From Litorilituus sediminis (GTDB lineage: Bacteria; Pseudomonadota; Gammaproteobacteria; Enterobacterales; Alteromonadaceae), in the NCBI RefSeq assembly GCF_004295665.1, contig NZ_CP034759.1, forward strand, positions 3,782,001 to 3,846,000: a stretch of DNA of 64,000 bases. Direction: 5' to 3'. Of the stretch, positions 46,531 through 55,627 are shown one piece after another. The translations under genes were made by a program, and so were the position numbers. The first letter of the stretch is position 1, and each line of letters begins with the position of its first letter. The notes under the pieces are model-generated. The model made no database searches. It had not been told where the DNA came from and saw only the letters and a list, made by a program, of their open reading frames with translations.

Positions 46531-48657
46531 CTAATTAAATGACCAAGTTAACGACGCTGAGTAGTTCGCTGGCGCGCCGTAATAACCTTGTGCCCAATAA
46601 AGACTGGTTAAGTATTTTTCATCGGTAATGTTATTGGCATTAACACTAACATGAATGTCAGGAGTTATTTCATAACGTGCCATTAAGCCAACTAAGGCAT
46701 AAGCGTCCTGCTTAGTTACAATAGTCTCACCAGCGTTGTCAAAGCCTTCACCAACAACGCCTTGCTCCCTAGAAATATCATCTTGCCAGCGCATATTTAC
46801 ACCAACTGATAAGCCTTCCACTTGTTCAAAGGAATATACCGCAGCAAGCTTAAATAATTTTTCAGGCGTGTAATCAGCAACCCCTTTATCACCATCAATA
46901 TCAAAGCTGGTAAAGCCAATACTGGTTTGTAGGCCGGGGTATATTTCACCTGCTACATCAACTTCAAAACCTTTTGAACTGATACCGTCAAGGCCTATAT
47001 AGCGCTTTTCCTCTGGTGGTAAGTCAACGGTATCGGGGTGAACATGGGCAACATTGGATTGAGCTGTTTTGAAGTAAGTTAATGTCGCAATTAATCTATC
47101 ATCAAATAAGCTACCTTTAATACCAACTTCTTTGCTTTCTCCTGTGATAGGGTCAAGCACATTATTGTTAATATCTAGCTCGGTTTGCGATACAAAGGTT
47201 TCGGTGTAGCTTGCATAGGCAACGATACCGTCGGTAAATTCATAAACACCACCAAGGTAGGGAATGAACTCTTTATCTTGTGCATCTTGTACTTTATCGT
47301 ACGATACACCCTCAACTTTCCAATCATTGTAGCGACCGCCGGCGAGTAAATGTAAACCATCAACAATATTGAATCGACCAGTAAAGTAAAGCGCTCCTTG
47401 CTCTCTGGTAACATCAGAGCCGGTACGGCCATCATTAAAGGTTGGTTTTGGTGTGTTGCCGTCCCACTTGGTTAATGGTGGCATTACAGGAAAGCCATTA
47501 CCTGTGGTGTAATCGTATAGAGAGACTTCTTCACCGTCCATTTTTGAATAGTTAGCACCAACAACAAATTCATGATCACGGTTGAATAGGGTAAAATCAC
47601 CTGTTAAATAAACGTCTACTAAGTCATGTTTATCATCGTTGTCATATTCACTGGCGTAGCCTTTAAGTCCTAGCTCAGTGGTTTTATCCGGTGTGCCATA
47701 AACATAAAATAATTCGGTGTCTTCATCGGTGGTTTTATGAGAGTAGGTTGCTCTTAATTGCCAGCTGTTGGCAAAAAAGTGACTTAATTCCACCACTGTA
47801 TTTTGTTTGAGAACGTCCCAATTTGACCAATCAGCTGAGGTGCTGGTAGAGACATGATAATCGGTTGCCGAGCCGTCAGTATAAAAGAGTGGGTTTGCTC
47901 CCCAGTTATTACCTGTTGCACGACTATCACTGTATGAGTGACTTAGTGATAGGGTGGTATTATCTGAAAAGTCATGAGATAAAAATGCGTAAAGTACTGT
48001 TTTATTTTGGCTATAGCGATCAAGATATGAATCAGTATCTTGGTTGACTAATACCCCTCGAAATGCGGTACTGTCAGAGAAATTGTAGGTACCATCGGCC
48101 TCTAATCGTTGCTTGTTCCAACTGCCAATTGTGCCACTAATGGCAAGCTCGTTATCAACAGTAGGGCGCTTACGAATAAAGTTAACAGTAGCAGAAGGGT
48201 TACCAACACCTGTCATTAGGCCATTGGCACCACGGATAATTTCAATACGGTCATAAATCGCGGTATCTTCATCGGCATGATTGTTACCAGAACTTAGCGG
48301 TAAGCCGACGCCATCAACCTGAAAGTTGGTGATGTCAAAGCCACGGGCAGTGTAGTAGGTTCTGTCTGTTTCAATTCGTTCAACATTAACACCGGTCGCT
48401 GTGTCTAATAGCGTATCGATATCGTTCAGTTGAAAGTCTGACATTTGGCTATCAGTAATCACTGAAACAGACTGTGGAATATCGATGATGTCTAATTTTA
48501 GTCGAGAAGCACCACTGGCATCATGGGCATTGTATCCTTTCAAATAACTCCCTTTAACTTCAATTACTTCTAAATCGCTCTTCTTTTCCTGATCAGCGAA
48601 TGCCGTACCTGCGGCGAGAAGTGAACTTGCAATAAGTGACAACTTCAGAGTGTTCAT
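46531..48657 (-). CDS. TonB-dependent siderophore receptor (FhuE/FoxA-like)
   Basis: 708 residues from ATG 48657, with GGGAA 6 bases upstream; a longer frame to 48711 would place residues before the signal peptide. Signal peptide KLSLIASSLLAAGTAFA. The plug shows IPQSVSVIT, GVNVERIETDRTYYTARGFD and RIEIIRGANGLMTGVGNPSATVN, as in hydroxamate siderophore receptors, and the barrel ends in a C-terminal aromatic residue (TWSFN). A Fur-like site is 74 bases or so upstream. It transports ferric siderophore across the outer membrane. Confidence 0.9.
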   Translation of the reverse strand: MNTLKLSLIASSLLAAGTAFADQEKKSDLEVIEVKGSYLKGYNAHDASGASRLKLDIIDIPQSVSVITDSQMSDFQLNDIDTLLDTATGVNVERIETDRTYYTARGFDITNFQVDGVGLPLSSGNNHADEDTAIYDRIEIIRGANGLMTGVGNPSATVNFIRKRPTVDNELAISGTIGSWNKQRLEADGTYNFSDSTAFRGVLVNQDTDSYLDRYSQNKTVLYAFLSHDFSDNTTLSLSHSYSDSRATGNNWGANPLFYTDGSATDYHVSTSTSADWSNWDVLKQNTVVELSHFFANSWQLRATYSHKTTDEDTELFYVYGTPDKTTELGLKGYASEYDNDDKHDLVDVYLTGDFTLFNRDHEFVVGANYSKMDGEEVSLYDYTTGNGFPVMPPLTKWDGNTPKPTFNDGRTGSDVTREQGALYFTGRFNIVDGLHLLAGGRYNDWKVEGVSYDKVQDAQDKEFIPYLGGVYEFTDGIVAYASYTETFVSQTELDINNNVLDPITGESKEVGIKGSLFDDRLIATLTYFKTAQSNVAHVHPDTVDLPPEEKRYIGLDGISSKGFEVDVAGEIYPGLQTSIGFTSFDIDGDKGVADYTPEKLFKLAAVYSFEQVEGLSVGVNMRWQDDISREQGVVGEGFDNAGETIVTKQDAYALVGLMARYEITPDIHVSVNANNITDEKYLTSLYWAQGYYGAPANYSASLTWSFN

Positions 48658-48730
48658 GTTTATTCCCGTTATTTGTAAGTTGTTTGTAAATGAGCGCCGC
48701 GAAGATAGCATTTACACAAAATAAACGCAA

Positions 48731-48757
48731 TACAAATGATAATTGTTTTTATTTGTA
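48731..48757. promoter_or_regulatory. Fur-like box upstream of siderophore receptor
   Basis: TACAAAT-GATAATTGTTTTT-ATTTGTA is flanked by an inverted repeat and contains GATAATTGTT, close to the Fur consensus half-site. It overlaps the expected promoter of the receptor. Confidence 0.55.
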
Positions 48758-48865
48758 TGTGAAAGGAGGGAGGAAGGGGTAAGGGAAAGGTTAATAAACA
48801 CTAAACCTTGATATTTGAGCTAAGCGCTCTTATGTCATAATAATCTTAATTAAAAAGGTTTTAGT

Positions 48866-49690
48866 ATGTTTTCATATGTATTACCGCTATTTGTTGCCAT
48901 AGCCTTAATCGCTTTTATTGCTGGAAAGCCTTATTGGCAAAGTTATCAGCGCAAAAAAGTAATGGCTCAGCCGTTTAAAAAATCATGGCGAAAAATACTG
49001 CAAGCGAGAATGCCGTATTTTAGATTGATGCCAGCTGATTTGCAGTTGCAGTTGAAACAACATATTCAGGTGTTTTTGGCAGAAAAACAGTTTATTGGTT
49101 GTAATGGCGTTAAAATTAACGATGACATTCGCGTCACGGTTGCCGCGCAAGCATGCCTGTTATTGTTAAATAGAAAAACCGACTATTACCCTAAGCTAAA
49201 AACCATTTTAATTTACCCGAGCGCTTTTATAAAAGAGCAGTTAACCACGCAAGCAGATGGTGTACAGTTTGCACAAAAGTCAGTATTGGCGGGTGAATCA
49301 TGGGATTTTGGTAAGGTGGTGTTATCTTGGCAAGATACTATTGAAGGTGCCTTGATTCCTGATGATGGTCGCAATGTCGTCATTCATGAATTTGCTCATC
49401 AATTAGATCAAGAAAATGGTCGAGCTAATGGTGCGCCTATTTTAGCGAAAGGGCAAAATTATAGTGATTGGTCGGCGGCATTTTTGGCGCAATTTAATCA
49501 ACTTCAGCGTCAAGCAGCTTTCGGTGAACAGTCATTATTTGATCATTATGGCGCAACTAATCCGGCAGAATTTTTTGCTGTCGCCAGTGAAGTATTTTTT
49601 GAAAAAGCCAAAGCATTTCATCAGCAATTTCCTGAGCTGTATCAACAGTTACGTCAATATTACCAAGTAGATCCTATTCATTGGTGTTAA
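48866..49690 (+). CDS. mtfA: MtfA-like zinc peptidase (M90)
   Basis: 274 residues with an N-terminal membrane segment. HEFAHQLDQENG (HExxH at 174-178) plus ARMPYFRLMPADLQLQLK near residue 50 match MtfA, the peptidase that binds the Mlc regulator and influences glucose uptake. A glutamate later (PAEFFAVASEVFFE) supplies the third zinc ligand. Single gene, directly before the first ECF11-type promoter. Confidence 0.9.
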   Translation: MFSYVLPLFVAIALIAFIAGKPYWQSYQRKKVMAQPFKKSWRKILQARMPYFRLMPADLQLQLKQHIQVFLAEKQFIGCNGVKINDDIRVTVAAQACLLLLNRKTDYYPKLKTILIYPSAFIKEQLTTQADGVQFAQKSVLAGESWDFGKVVLSWQDTIEGALIPDDGRNVVIHEFAHQLDQENGRANGAPILAKGQNYSDWSAAFLAQFNQLQRQAAFGEQSLFDHYGATNPAEFFAVASEVFFEKAKAFHQQFPELYQQLRQYYQVDPIHWC

Positions 49691-49694
49691 TTAC

Positions 49695-49722
49695 TGATCT
49701 TTTTGCTCTGCGGTTACGTAGT
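49695..49722 (+). promoter_or_regulatory. ECF11 (RpoE/ChrR)-type promoter of DUF2878 operon
   Basis: TGATCT, 16-base spacer, CGTAGT; start codon 30 bases downstream. Confidence 0.75.
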
Positions 49723-49752
49723 AAGAAAAAACACCAATGAGCAGAAAGATGT

Positions 49753-50247
49753 ATGTGGTTCAATTTATTCGCCTTCAATATTTCTTGGCTAGGGTTAATT
49801 TTATCGGGTAATAGCTTTATTCCTGCTGTGATCAGCTGGCTATTGCTACACATATTTTTATCGCCAAATAAACCAGCGGAAATACGCTTGTTAGTGTTTG
49901 TTGCTTGTATTGGCATAGGCGTTGATTTTGCCCTGACCTACCTGAATATTTTTCAATTTAATCAAGAACAGTTTTTCCCTGTGTGGCTAATGGTTTTATG
50001 GATTGCCTTTGCTGCTACCTTGAACCATAGCTTGGCCTTTTTATCGGTGAACAGAGTTTATCAATGGTTAGCAGGTACTATTTTTGCTCCGTTAAGTTAC
50101 CTTGCTGGTGAGCGATTAGGCGCGGTTACTTTTGGCTTGGATAATTTACCTACCTACTTATTACTGGCACTGCTTTGGGGTCCGTTAATGCTGTTGTTTT
50201 TCTATATTAAAGCCAATTGCTTAACCAAAGGAGTACATTATGCTTAA
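49753..50247 (+). CDS. DUF2878 membrane protein
   Basis: 164 residues with about five membrane helices. Members of DUF2878 are found in ChrR-type singlet-oxygen gene clusters. It is the first gene of a three-gene operon and is followed by a chalcone-isomerase-like gene whose ATG lies within its last codons (8-base overlap). The molecular role is unknown. Confidence 0.8.
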   Translation: MWFNLFAFNISWLGLILSGNSFIPAVISWLLLHIFLSPNKPAEIRLLVFVACIGIGVDFALTYLNIFQFNQEQFFPVWLMVLWIAFAATLNHSLAFLSVNRVYQWLAGTIFAPLSYLAGERLGAVTFGLDNLPTYLLLALLWGPLMLLFFYIKANCLTKGVHYA

Positions 50248-50782
50248 GTATCTTGCCTACTTTATTGTTGCCATGTGCGTTCAGTTAACAGCTTATGCTG
50301 ATAATGGTGATGATAAACACTATCGCCAACTGCCCAGTGAGATGAAGCAAGTTGGCAGTGCTAAATTTTCGCTGCTATTTTGGGATATATACGAAAGCAC
50401 CTTGTACACGCACTCAGGCACATATTCCAGCTTACAGTCTGACTCGCCGGTATATTTTAAAATTCGCTATTTACGTGATATTTCCAGCCAAGAGTTAATA
50501 GCAAGAACGTTAGAGCAATGGCAGCACTTAGCTATACCTGACGAGAAAATCGAGCAATACAGCGAATTGTTAACTGATCTTTGGCCCGATATTAAGGCAG
50601 GCGATAGCTTAGCTTTGCTCAAAACCGCCAGTCAAAGTCAGTTCTTTTTTAACGATAAAGCCATTGGCATGGTAGATAATCAGCAGTTTGGTGATGACTT
50701 TCTCAGTATTTGGCTCTCAACAAATACTAGTCAACCGGCATTAAGACGACAACTTTTAGGAGTACAGTACGATGGCAGTTAG
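50240..50782 (+). CDS. Chalcone-isomerase-like secreted protein
   Basis: 180 residues with signal peptide (LAYFIVAMCVQLTAYA). QVGSAKFSLLFWDIYESTLYT matches the chalcone-isomerase-like fold of bacterial periplasmic proteins, which lack plant activity. It probably binds a fatty acid or similar lipid. Operon with DUF2878 and DUF3833; it overlaps the next start by 11 bases. Confidence 0.75.
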   Translation: MLKYLAYFIVAMCVQLTAYADNGDDKHYRQLPSEMKQVGSAKFSLLFWDIYESTLYTHSGTYSSLQSDSPVYFKIRYLRDISSQELIARTLEQWQHLAIPDEKIEQYSELLTDLWPDIKAGDSLALLKTASQSQFFFNDKAIGMVDNQQFGDDFLSIWLSTNTSQPALRRQLLGVQYDGS

Positions 50783-51323
50783 ATTAATCTTTTTTATTTT
50801 TCTGCTAACAAGCTTAATGAGCTGCTCGCACAACCGGCAAGATTATCAAAACACAACACCTAAATTTGATATTAAAGACTATTTTCAAGGCAGAGTGCTT
50901 GCTTGGGGAACAGTGCAAGATTTTACTGACAAAGTTACGCGACGTTTTTGTGTGGAAATTGATGCTAGCTGGCAGGAAAATAACGGTGTTTTAGCAGAGA
51001 CCTTTTATTTTGATGATGGTGAAGTAAGTTATCGTAATTGGCAATTAGTTAAACTTGCAGAGGGTAAGTATCAAGGTACGGCAGAAGATGTCGTGGGTGT
51101 TGCATACGGGCAACATGCTGGTTTTGCTTTTCATTGGCAATATAGTTTGCAAGTGCCTATTGATGATGAGGTGTATACCTTTACTTTAGATGATTGGATG
51201 TATCAGCTTGATGATAAGCGAGTACTTAATAAAACCAAGATGAAAAAGCTTGGGGTAACGGTTGCTAACATTACGCTGTTTTTTGAAAAATCTAGCGCTT
51301 CGCTGACATGTAAAAAAGATTAA
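50772..51323 (+). CDS. DUF3833 lipoprotein
   Basis: 183 residues; lipobox LMSC at residues 15-18. The mature domain is lipocalin-like (DIKDYFQGRVLAWGTVQD, then FTLDDWMYQLDDKRVLNKT), characteristic of DUF3833. Found together with DUF2878, DUF1365, cfa and the ECF11-ChrR pair in many proteobacteria. May bind or carry a lipid in the envelope. Confidence 0.8.
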   Translation: MAVRLIFFIFLLTSLMSCSHNRQDYQNTTPKFDIKDYFQGRVLAWGTVQDFTDKVTRRFCVEIDASWQENNGVLAETFYFDDGEVSYRNWQLVKLAEGKYQGTAEDVVGVAYGQHAGFAFHWQYSLQVPIDDEVYTFTLDDWMYQLDDKRVLNKTKMKKLGVTVANITLFFEKSSASLTCKKD

Positions 51324-51460
51324 TCAAATTTTTTAGGGAGGTTTTTATCAGAGAATTTTTATTTTTTATCTTGTCAAAAATAATATCTCCCCCTCGCCAA
51401 TACGAATAAAAATCCAGTTAAGATCACTTTGTAAATAGTTTGTTTTTTAAAGAAAAAAAG

Positions 51461-51488
51461 TGATCTTGTGCAATTTATATCTCGTAAG
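51461..51488 (+). promoter_or_regulatory. ECF11-type promoter of fasciclin gene
   Basis: TGATCT, 16-base spacer, CGTAAG, 37 bases before GTG 51526. The -35 element lies in the right arm of a perfect 11-bp inverted repeat (AAGATCACTTT at 51420-51430, AAAGTGATCTT at 51457-51467). Confidence 0.7.
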
Positions 51489-51525
51489 TTTCCCTGATAG
51501 TTAATTAGTACTGAAGGGGATTACC

Positions 51526-53364
51526 GTGAAAAATGTAAAAACGATATGCGTAGCCTTTATGACGTTGATAATGCTACAAGGTTGTAATGATGACGACGAC
51601 CGTAAACAAGAAGTAGTGATTGCAGATGAGCCAATAGCTACTAGCACAACCATAGTTGATGCTGCGGTTGCAGCTGGCGACTTTACTACCTTAGTTGCCG
51701 CCTTACAAGCAACTGGGCTTGATACAACACTTGCTGATACCAGTCAGAAATTTACGGTATTTGCACCAACAGATGACGCCTTTGCTTTGTTAGGACAAGA
51801 AACCATTGACGCTTTATTAGCCGACACTGATACCTTGTCGAATATTCTTACTTACCATGTTATTGCTCAAGAAATAAATGCGGAAGCTGCCATTGCCAGC
51901 GCTGGTTCAACGCTTGCAATGGTAAATGGTGATAACATAGGGTTATCGCTTAATGACGGTAGTTTGTTGGTCAATACCGCCACCGTTACCGCAACAGATA
52001 TTCAAACTGATAACGGCATTATTCATGTGATTGATGCGGTATTACTACCGCCAGCCGAGATGATGACGCCAACAGCAAATATTGTTGATACAGCTATTGC
52101 TGACGGTAACTTCACTACCTTAGTTGCGGCGCTGCAAGCAACGGGGTTAGATGCTGTGCTTGCTGATGAAAGTACTGAGTTTACCGTATTTGCACCAACT
52201 GATGCCGCATTTTCCTTAATCGGTGAACAGACAATCAATACCTTGCTAGCTAACACAGAGGTACTTTCATCAATATTACTACAGCACGTAATTGCTGGCA
52301 GTGCGGTTGATGCTGTTACCGCGTATAGCTTAAGTGGTAACCAAGTAGAAACAGCGTCAATGGCTATGTTACCACTGGCCATTAATAGCATGACAGATAT
52401 GCTTACCTTTGGCGGTGCTAATGTTCAGGTGAAAGATATTTACACCAGCAATGGTATTATTCATGTTATTGATGCGGTTATTGTTGGTGATGTGGATATT
52501 CCAGCTAATGCAATGAGTTTAGTTGATGTTGCTGTTAATAATGGCAATTTCACTGTCTTGGCTTCTGCACTACAAGCAACCGGCTTAGACAGTGTTTTAA
52601 GTGATCTCGACAATGACTACACTGTATTTGCACCAACCGACGCTGCTTTTGCCAAACTACCCGCTGGAACACTTGACAGTTTAACCACTGAGCAACTAAC
52701 TGATATCTTGCTTTATCATGTATTAGCAGGAAAAGTGATGGCTGATGGCGCGATTAGCTTAGCGCAATCAAGCGATAATATGGCAACCACGGCAAGTGGC
52801 GCTAAAGTTTCATTATCTTTTGTTGATAGTATGCTTTATATCAATGGTGCTAAGGTGAGTGCTGCTGACGTGATGGCAGATAACGGCGTAATTCATGTGG
52901 TTGATAGCGTGATCTTACCGCCAAGTTCAGTTGATATGAGCTCGCAATCTATTGTTGATGTTGCCCTTGCAGACCCTGATACCTTTTCAACCTTAGTATC
53001 TGCTTTATCAGCTGCTGACTTAGTCACTACATTAGCGGATGAAACGGCTACCTTCACTGTATTTGCACCAACCAATGATGCTTTTGCTAAAATCGACCCA
53101 GATGCTTTAGCTAACTTATTAGCAGATAAAGAGGCGTTAACTAACGTACTATTATCGCATGTGGTTTCAGATGCCGCGCTATCAGCCCTAGATGCTTATG
53201 CTGCCAATGGTAAACAAATTACTACGGCATCAGGTGCGCAAGTAGATGTAGGTGTTGACGAACAAAGTGGCATGCTGATGATAGGTAACGCTAAAGTGAC
53301 CATGACTAACATCCAGACCAGTAACGGCGTTATTCACGTGATAGATACTGTGATTCTTGAATAA
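51526..53364 (+). CDS. Lipoprotein with four fasciclin (FAS1) domains
   Basis: 612 residues from GTG 51526 with AAGGGGA before it. Lipobox LQGC at about 17-20. Four FAS1 repeats (about 40-175, 180-322, 325-465 and 470-612) each carry FTVFAPT(D/N)(D/A)AF (H1 box) and NG(I/V)IHV(I/V)D (H2 box). The aspartate-rich tail after the lipid anchor is DDDDRKQE. FAS1 proteins are adhesive or structural at the cell surface. Located between the ChrR-linked operon and the LON-like gene, with its own ECF11-type promoter. Confidence 0.9.
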   Translation: MKNVKTICVAFMTLIMLQGCNDDDDRKQEVVIADEPIATSTTIVDAAVAAGDFTTLVAALQATGLDTTLADTSQKFTVFAPTDDAFALLGQETIDALLADTDTLSNILTYHVIAQEINAEAAIASAGSTLAMVNGDNIGLSLNDGSLLVNTATVTATDIQTDNGIIHVIDAVLLPPAEMMTPTANIVDTAIADGNFTTLVAALQATGLDAVLADESTEFTVFAPTDAAFSLIGEQTINTLLANTEVLSSILLQHVIAGSAVDAVTAYSLSGNQVETASMAMLPLAINSMTDMLTFGGANVQVKDIYTSNGIIHVIDAVIVGDVDIPANAMSLVDVAVNNGNFTVLASALQATGLDSVLSDLDNDYTVFAPTDAAFAKLPAGTLDSLTTEQLTDILLYHVLAGKVMADGAISLAQSSDNMATTASGAKVSLSFVDSMLYINGAKVSAADVMADNGVIHVVDSVILPPSSVDMSSQSIVDVALADPDTFSTLVSALSAADLVTTLADETATFTVFAPTNDAFAKIDPDALANLLADKEALTNVLLSHVVSDAALSALDAYAANGKQITTASGAQVDVGVDEQSGMLMIGNAKVTMTNIQTSNGVIHVIDTVILE

Positions 53365-53389
53365 CCTCATAACGACTCGAATAACACTT

Positions 53390-53414
53390 AGCCCCATTTT
53401 TAATGGGGCTTTTT
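53390..53414 (+). terminator. Terminator after fasciclin gene
   Basis: AGCCCCATT, loop TTT, AATGGGGCT, then T-run. Confidence 0.9.
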
Positions 53415-53426
53415 GCGTAAATAGAT

Positions 53427-53454
53427 TGATCAAAATGCGTCAATCAAACGTATT
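53427..53454 (+). promoter_or_regulatory. ECF11-type promoter of LON-like gene
   Basis: TGATCA, 16-base spacer, CGTATT. The end of the element lies 7 bases before ATG 53462. Confidence 0.7.
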
Positions 53455-53461
53455 AATAACT

Positions 53462-54091
53462 ATGAATAAGATTAATAACTGTGCGACATCAGTGTCGAAT
53501 TTACCCGTATTTCCCTTACCTGTGTTTATTTTGCCGGGCGGTAAAATGCGCTTACGCATTTTCGAGGCGCGTTACTTAAAAATGATTGGCATTGCCTCAT
53601 CATCGCAAGGCTTTGTTATCACTTCAAGCATGACTTCAAGTGAAGGAACCTCAAGCATGATCTCAAGTGAAGGCGAAAGCCATAAGCAGTTTACTTGGGG
53701 CAGCTTAGTTACCATAGAAGACTTTGCCCAAGGTCATGACGGCATTTTAGAGGTGGATGTAAGCTGTACGGCTTTAGTGCGTTTACGTAATGTCACCATA
53801 GACAAGGATAGCTTGCATTTTGCTGATACTGAGGTGTTTGCCCATTGGTCAGAGCAAGCTAGGGAAGATAGCTTTGTTAGGCAAAGCTTAGCACCAACAT
53901 TGGCAGATATTATCTCTCGTGATGCAATGCTTAGCAGTTTATATACAGAGCAAATTTCTGATGAGCCGGCTTGGGTTATTGCCAGGTGGTTAGAATTATT
54001 ACCTGTCGCTGCCAGTGTAAAGGCTAACTTTGTTATCGAGCAAAGTTTTGAGCAAGCTAAAGCATTTGTAAAATCAATAATTTACAAGTAG
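53462..54091 (+). CDS. LON substrate-binding-domain protein
   Basis: 209 residues from ATG 53462; VFPLPVFILPGGKMRLRIFEARYLKM is the classic start of the LON N-domain, but no ATPase or protease part follows. The expected transcription start is at or within a few bases of the ATG, so the message may be leaderless. An in-frame 27-base direct duplication (SSMTSSEGT and SSMISSEGE) lies near residues 55-72. Preceded by an ECF11-type promoter. Could bind damaged proteins or lipids; unproven. Confidence 0.82.
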   Translation: MNKINNCATSVSNLPVFPLPVFILPGGKMRLRIFEARYLKMIGIASSSQGFVITSSMTSSEGTSSMISSEGESHKQFTWGSLVTIEDFAQGHDGILEVDVSCTALVRLRNVTIDKDSLHFADTEVFAHWSEQAREDSFVRQSLAPTLADIISRDAMLSSLYTEQISDEPAWVIARWLELLPVAASVKANFVIEQSFEQAKAFVKSIIYK

Positions 54092-54125
54092 TTTATCAAT
54101 TACTTATAAATTATTTAATATTTAG

Positions 54126-54152
54126 TGATCTTAAGCGCGTTTGTTTCGTATT
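54126..54152 (+). promoter_or_regulatory. ECF11-type autoregulatory promoter of the sigma gene
   Basis: TGATCT, 15-base spacer, CGTATT, ahead of the sigma-factor gene, as expected for an autoregulated ECF sigma. Confidence 0.72.
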
Positions 54153-54188
54153 AATGGTTAAGTCAATAATTTAGTGGTGCTTAATCGA

Positions 54189-54806
54189 ATGCAAACAAAT
54201 TTGCTATGCCAAAAGACAAATGCTAAATCTATTAACATGTCTGAAGAAATCAATCATCCACAACTATGTCAATGGCTTAATGCCGTTGCCGTTAGTAGAA
54301 ATAAGCAAGCGTTTACCTGTTTGTTTAAGTTTTTTGCGCCTAAAATTTTGCGTATTGCCCGGGGTAAATTTCCCGTTGAAGCGCAAGCGAATGAAGTAGT
54401 GCAAGAGACCATGACCAATGTCTGGCGTAAAGCACATTTATTTAACCCTGATAAAGGCGCAGCAACCACTTGGGTTTATACCGTCATGCGTAATGTTACT
54501 TTTGATATGTTACGTAAGGTAAAAGCCAACAAAGAAGATAATTTAAGTGAAGATATTTGGCCATTAGCAGAAAGTGCTGTCAGCGAAGCAGATACTTATC
54601 AAGATCATTTACAACACGATAAGTTGCTTACTGTGATTAATAAGTTACCTGAGTCGCAACAAGAGGTTGTTAAAGGTTTTTATTTAATGGAAATGTCTCA
54701 AGAACAGTTAGCGGCGCAATTGAACTTGCCACTGGGCACGATTAAATCTCGGTTGCGTTTAGCGCTGGCGAAACTCAAAGTGCAGTTAGGAGAAAATCAT
54801 GATTAA
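54189..54806 (+). CDS. rpoE: ECF11-type RNA polymerase sigma factor (RpoE/ChrR class)
   Basis: 205 residues from ATG 54189; GTG 54174 and ATG 54237 are alternatives, none with a strong ribosome site. Region 2 (FFAPKILRIARGKF, VVQETMTNVWRKAHLF, ATTWVYTVMRNVTFDML) and region 4 (LPESQQEVVKGFYLMEMSQ, LPLGTIKSRLRLALAKL) are complete. The next gene is a ChrR anti-sigma factor overlapping by 8 bases. In Rhodobacter this pair responds to singlet oxygen and drives photolyase and cfa genes. Confidence 0.9.
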   Translation: MQTNLLCQKTNAKSINMSEEINHPQLCQWLNAVAVSRNKQAFTCLFKFFAPKILRIARGKFPVEAQANEVVQETMTNVWRKAHLFNPDKGAATTWVYTVMRNVTFDMLRKVKANKEDNLSEDIWPLAESAVSEADTYQDHLQHDKLLTVINKLPESQQEVVKGFYLMEMSQEQLAAQLNLPLGTIKSRLRLALAKLKVQLGENHD

Positions 54807-55491
54807 ACACCACCCTACATTTGAGTTGTTAAAAGCCTTTGTTGATGGCGAACTACCTGCTTCTTTAGCTGCTGGTGTCGCAATTCATGCGGATATGTGT
54901 CAGCAGTGTCAGCAGCAAATCGCTTTGCTTACCGAGCAAGTGGCTGAAGCGAACTTTGAATTTGAACAAACCTACTTAGATCGCTTTATTGTTGATGATG
55001 AGCAAGATATAGCGCAAGTTGCCAGCATTGATTTTGATGACATGATAGCCGATATCACTGCCTCATCTGATATTGAAGAGTTAGCGGTATTAGAAGAAAA
55101 GACTATTGCTTTTAATAACAGTACTTATACCTTACCGCGCGCCTTGCAGCATATGAATTTTGGCAAAACGGCGCATATAGGTAAGCTCGCTAGAGCCAGA
55201 ATACAACTCGATGAAGATGAAATTCATACTAGCTTGTTACATATTGAACCAGGTGGTGGCGTGCCACAACATACCCATAAAGGCTTTGAGTTGACGTTAT
55301 TACTTGATGGCTCATTTGAAGATGAAAAGGGTAGCTATGTTAAAGGTGACTTTATCATGTTAGGTGGTGAGGATACTCATCAGCCAATTTCAGCGAAAGG
55401 TTGCTTATGCTATACGGTGGCAAACGATGCGCTGCACTTTACCCAAGGTATTAATAAGTTACTTAATCCTATCGGCTCATTTATTTATTAG
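54799..55491 (+). CDS. chrR: ChrR-type zinc anti-sigma factor with cupin domain
   Basis: 230 residues. N-terminal zinc anti-sigma domain: His5 (or 4), His30, Cys34 and Cys37 (H-x3-C-x2-C). C-terminal cupin: His158, His160, Glu164 and His194 (HTHKGFE and EDTHQP), the metal ligands that in Rhodobacter ChrR are needed for response to singlet oxygen. Overlap with the sigma gene indicates co-translation. Membrane helices absent; cytoplasmic. Confidence 0.92.
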   Translation: MIKHHPTFELLKAFVDGELPASLAAGVAIHADMCQQCQQQIALLTEQVAEANFEFEQTYLDRFIVDDEQDIAQVASIDFDDMIADITASSDIEELAVLEEKTIAFNNSTYTLPRALQHMNFGKTAHIGKLARARIQLDEDEIHTSLLHIEPGGGVPQHTHKGFELTLLLDGSFEDEKGSYVKGDFIMLGGEDTHQPISAKGCLCYTVANDALHFTQGINKLLNPIGSFIY

Positions 55492-55627
55492 GACTGAGGC
55501 TAAAACCCCTTTACTCTGCGTTAAAAGCTGCTGATTTAGCGAACTAAACGGCGCAACTTTTGCCTTGATTAAAGTGATTTTATCACTCAGCTCAAGAATA
55601 ATGGTTAATATAATTATGGAGTTGTCT

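Noticed and set aside
53426..53447. TTGATC...CAATCAA resembling an FNR-type site
   Set aside because: Spacing is wrong for TTGAT-N4-ATCAA and it is better explained by the ECF11-type promoter.
55500..55600. Possible ECF11 promoter before the DUF523-DUF1722 gene
   Set aside because: TGAT occurs, but no CGTA element is found at 15-17 bases; read-through from chrR is simpler.
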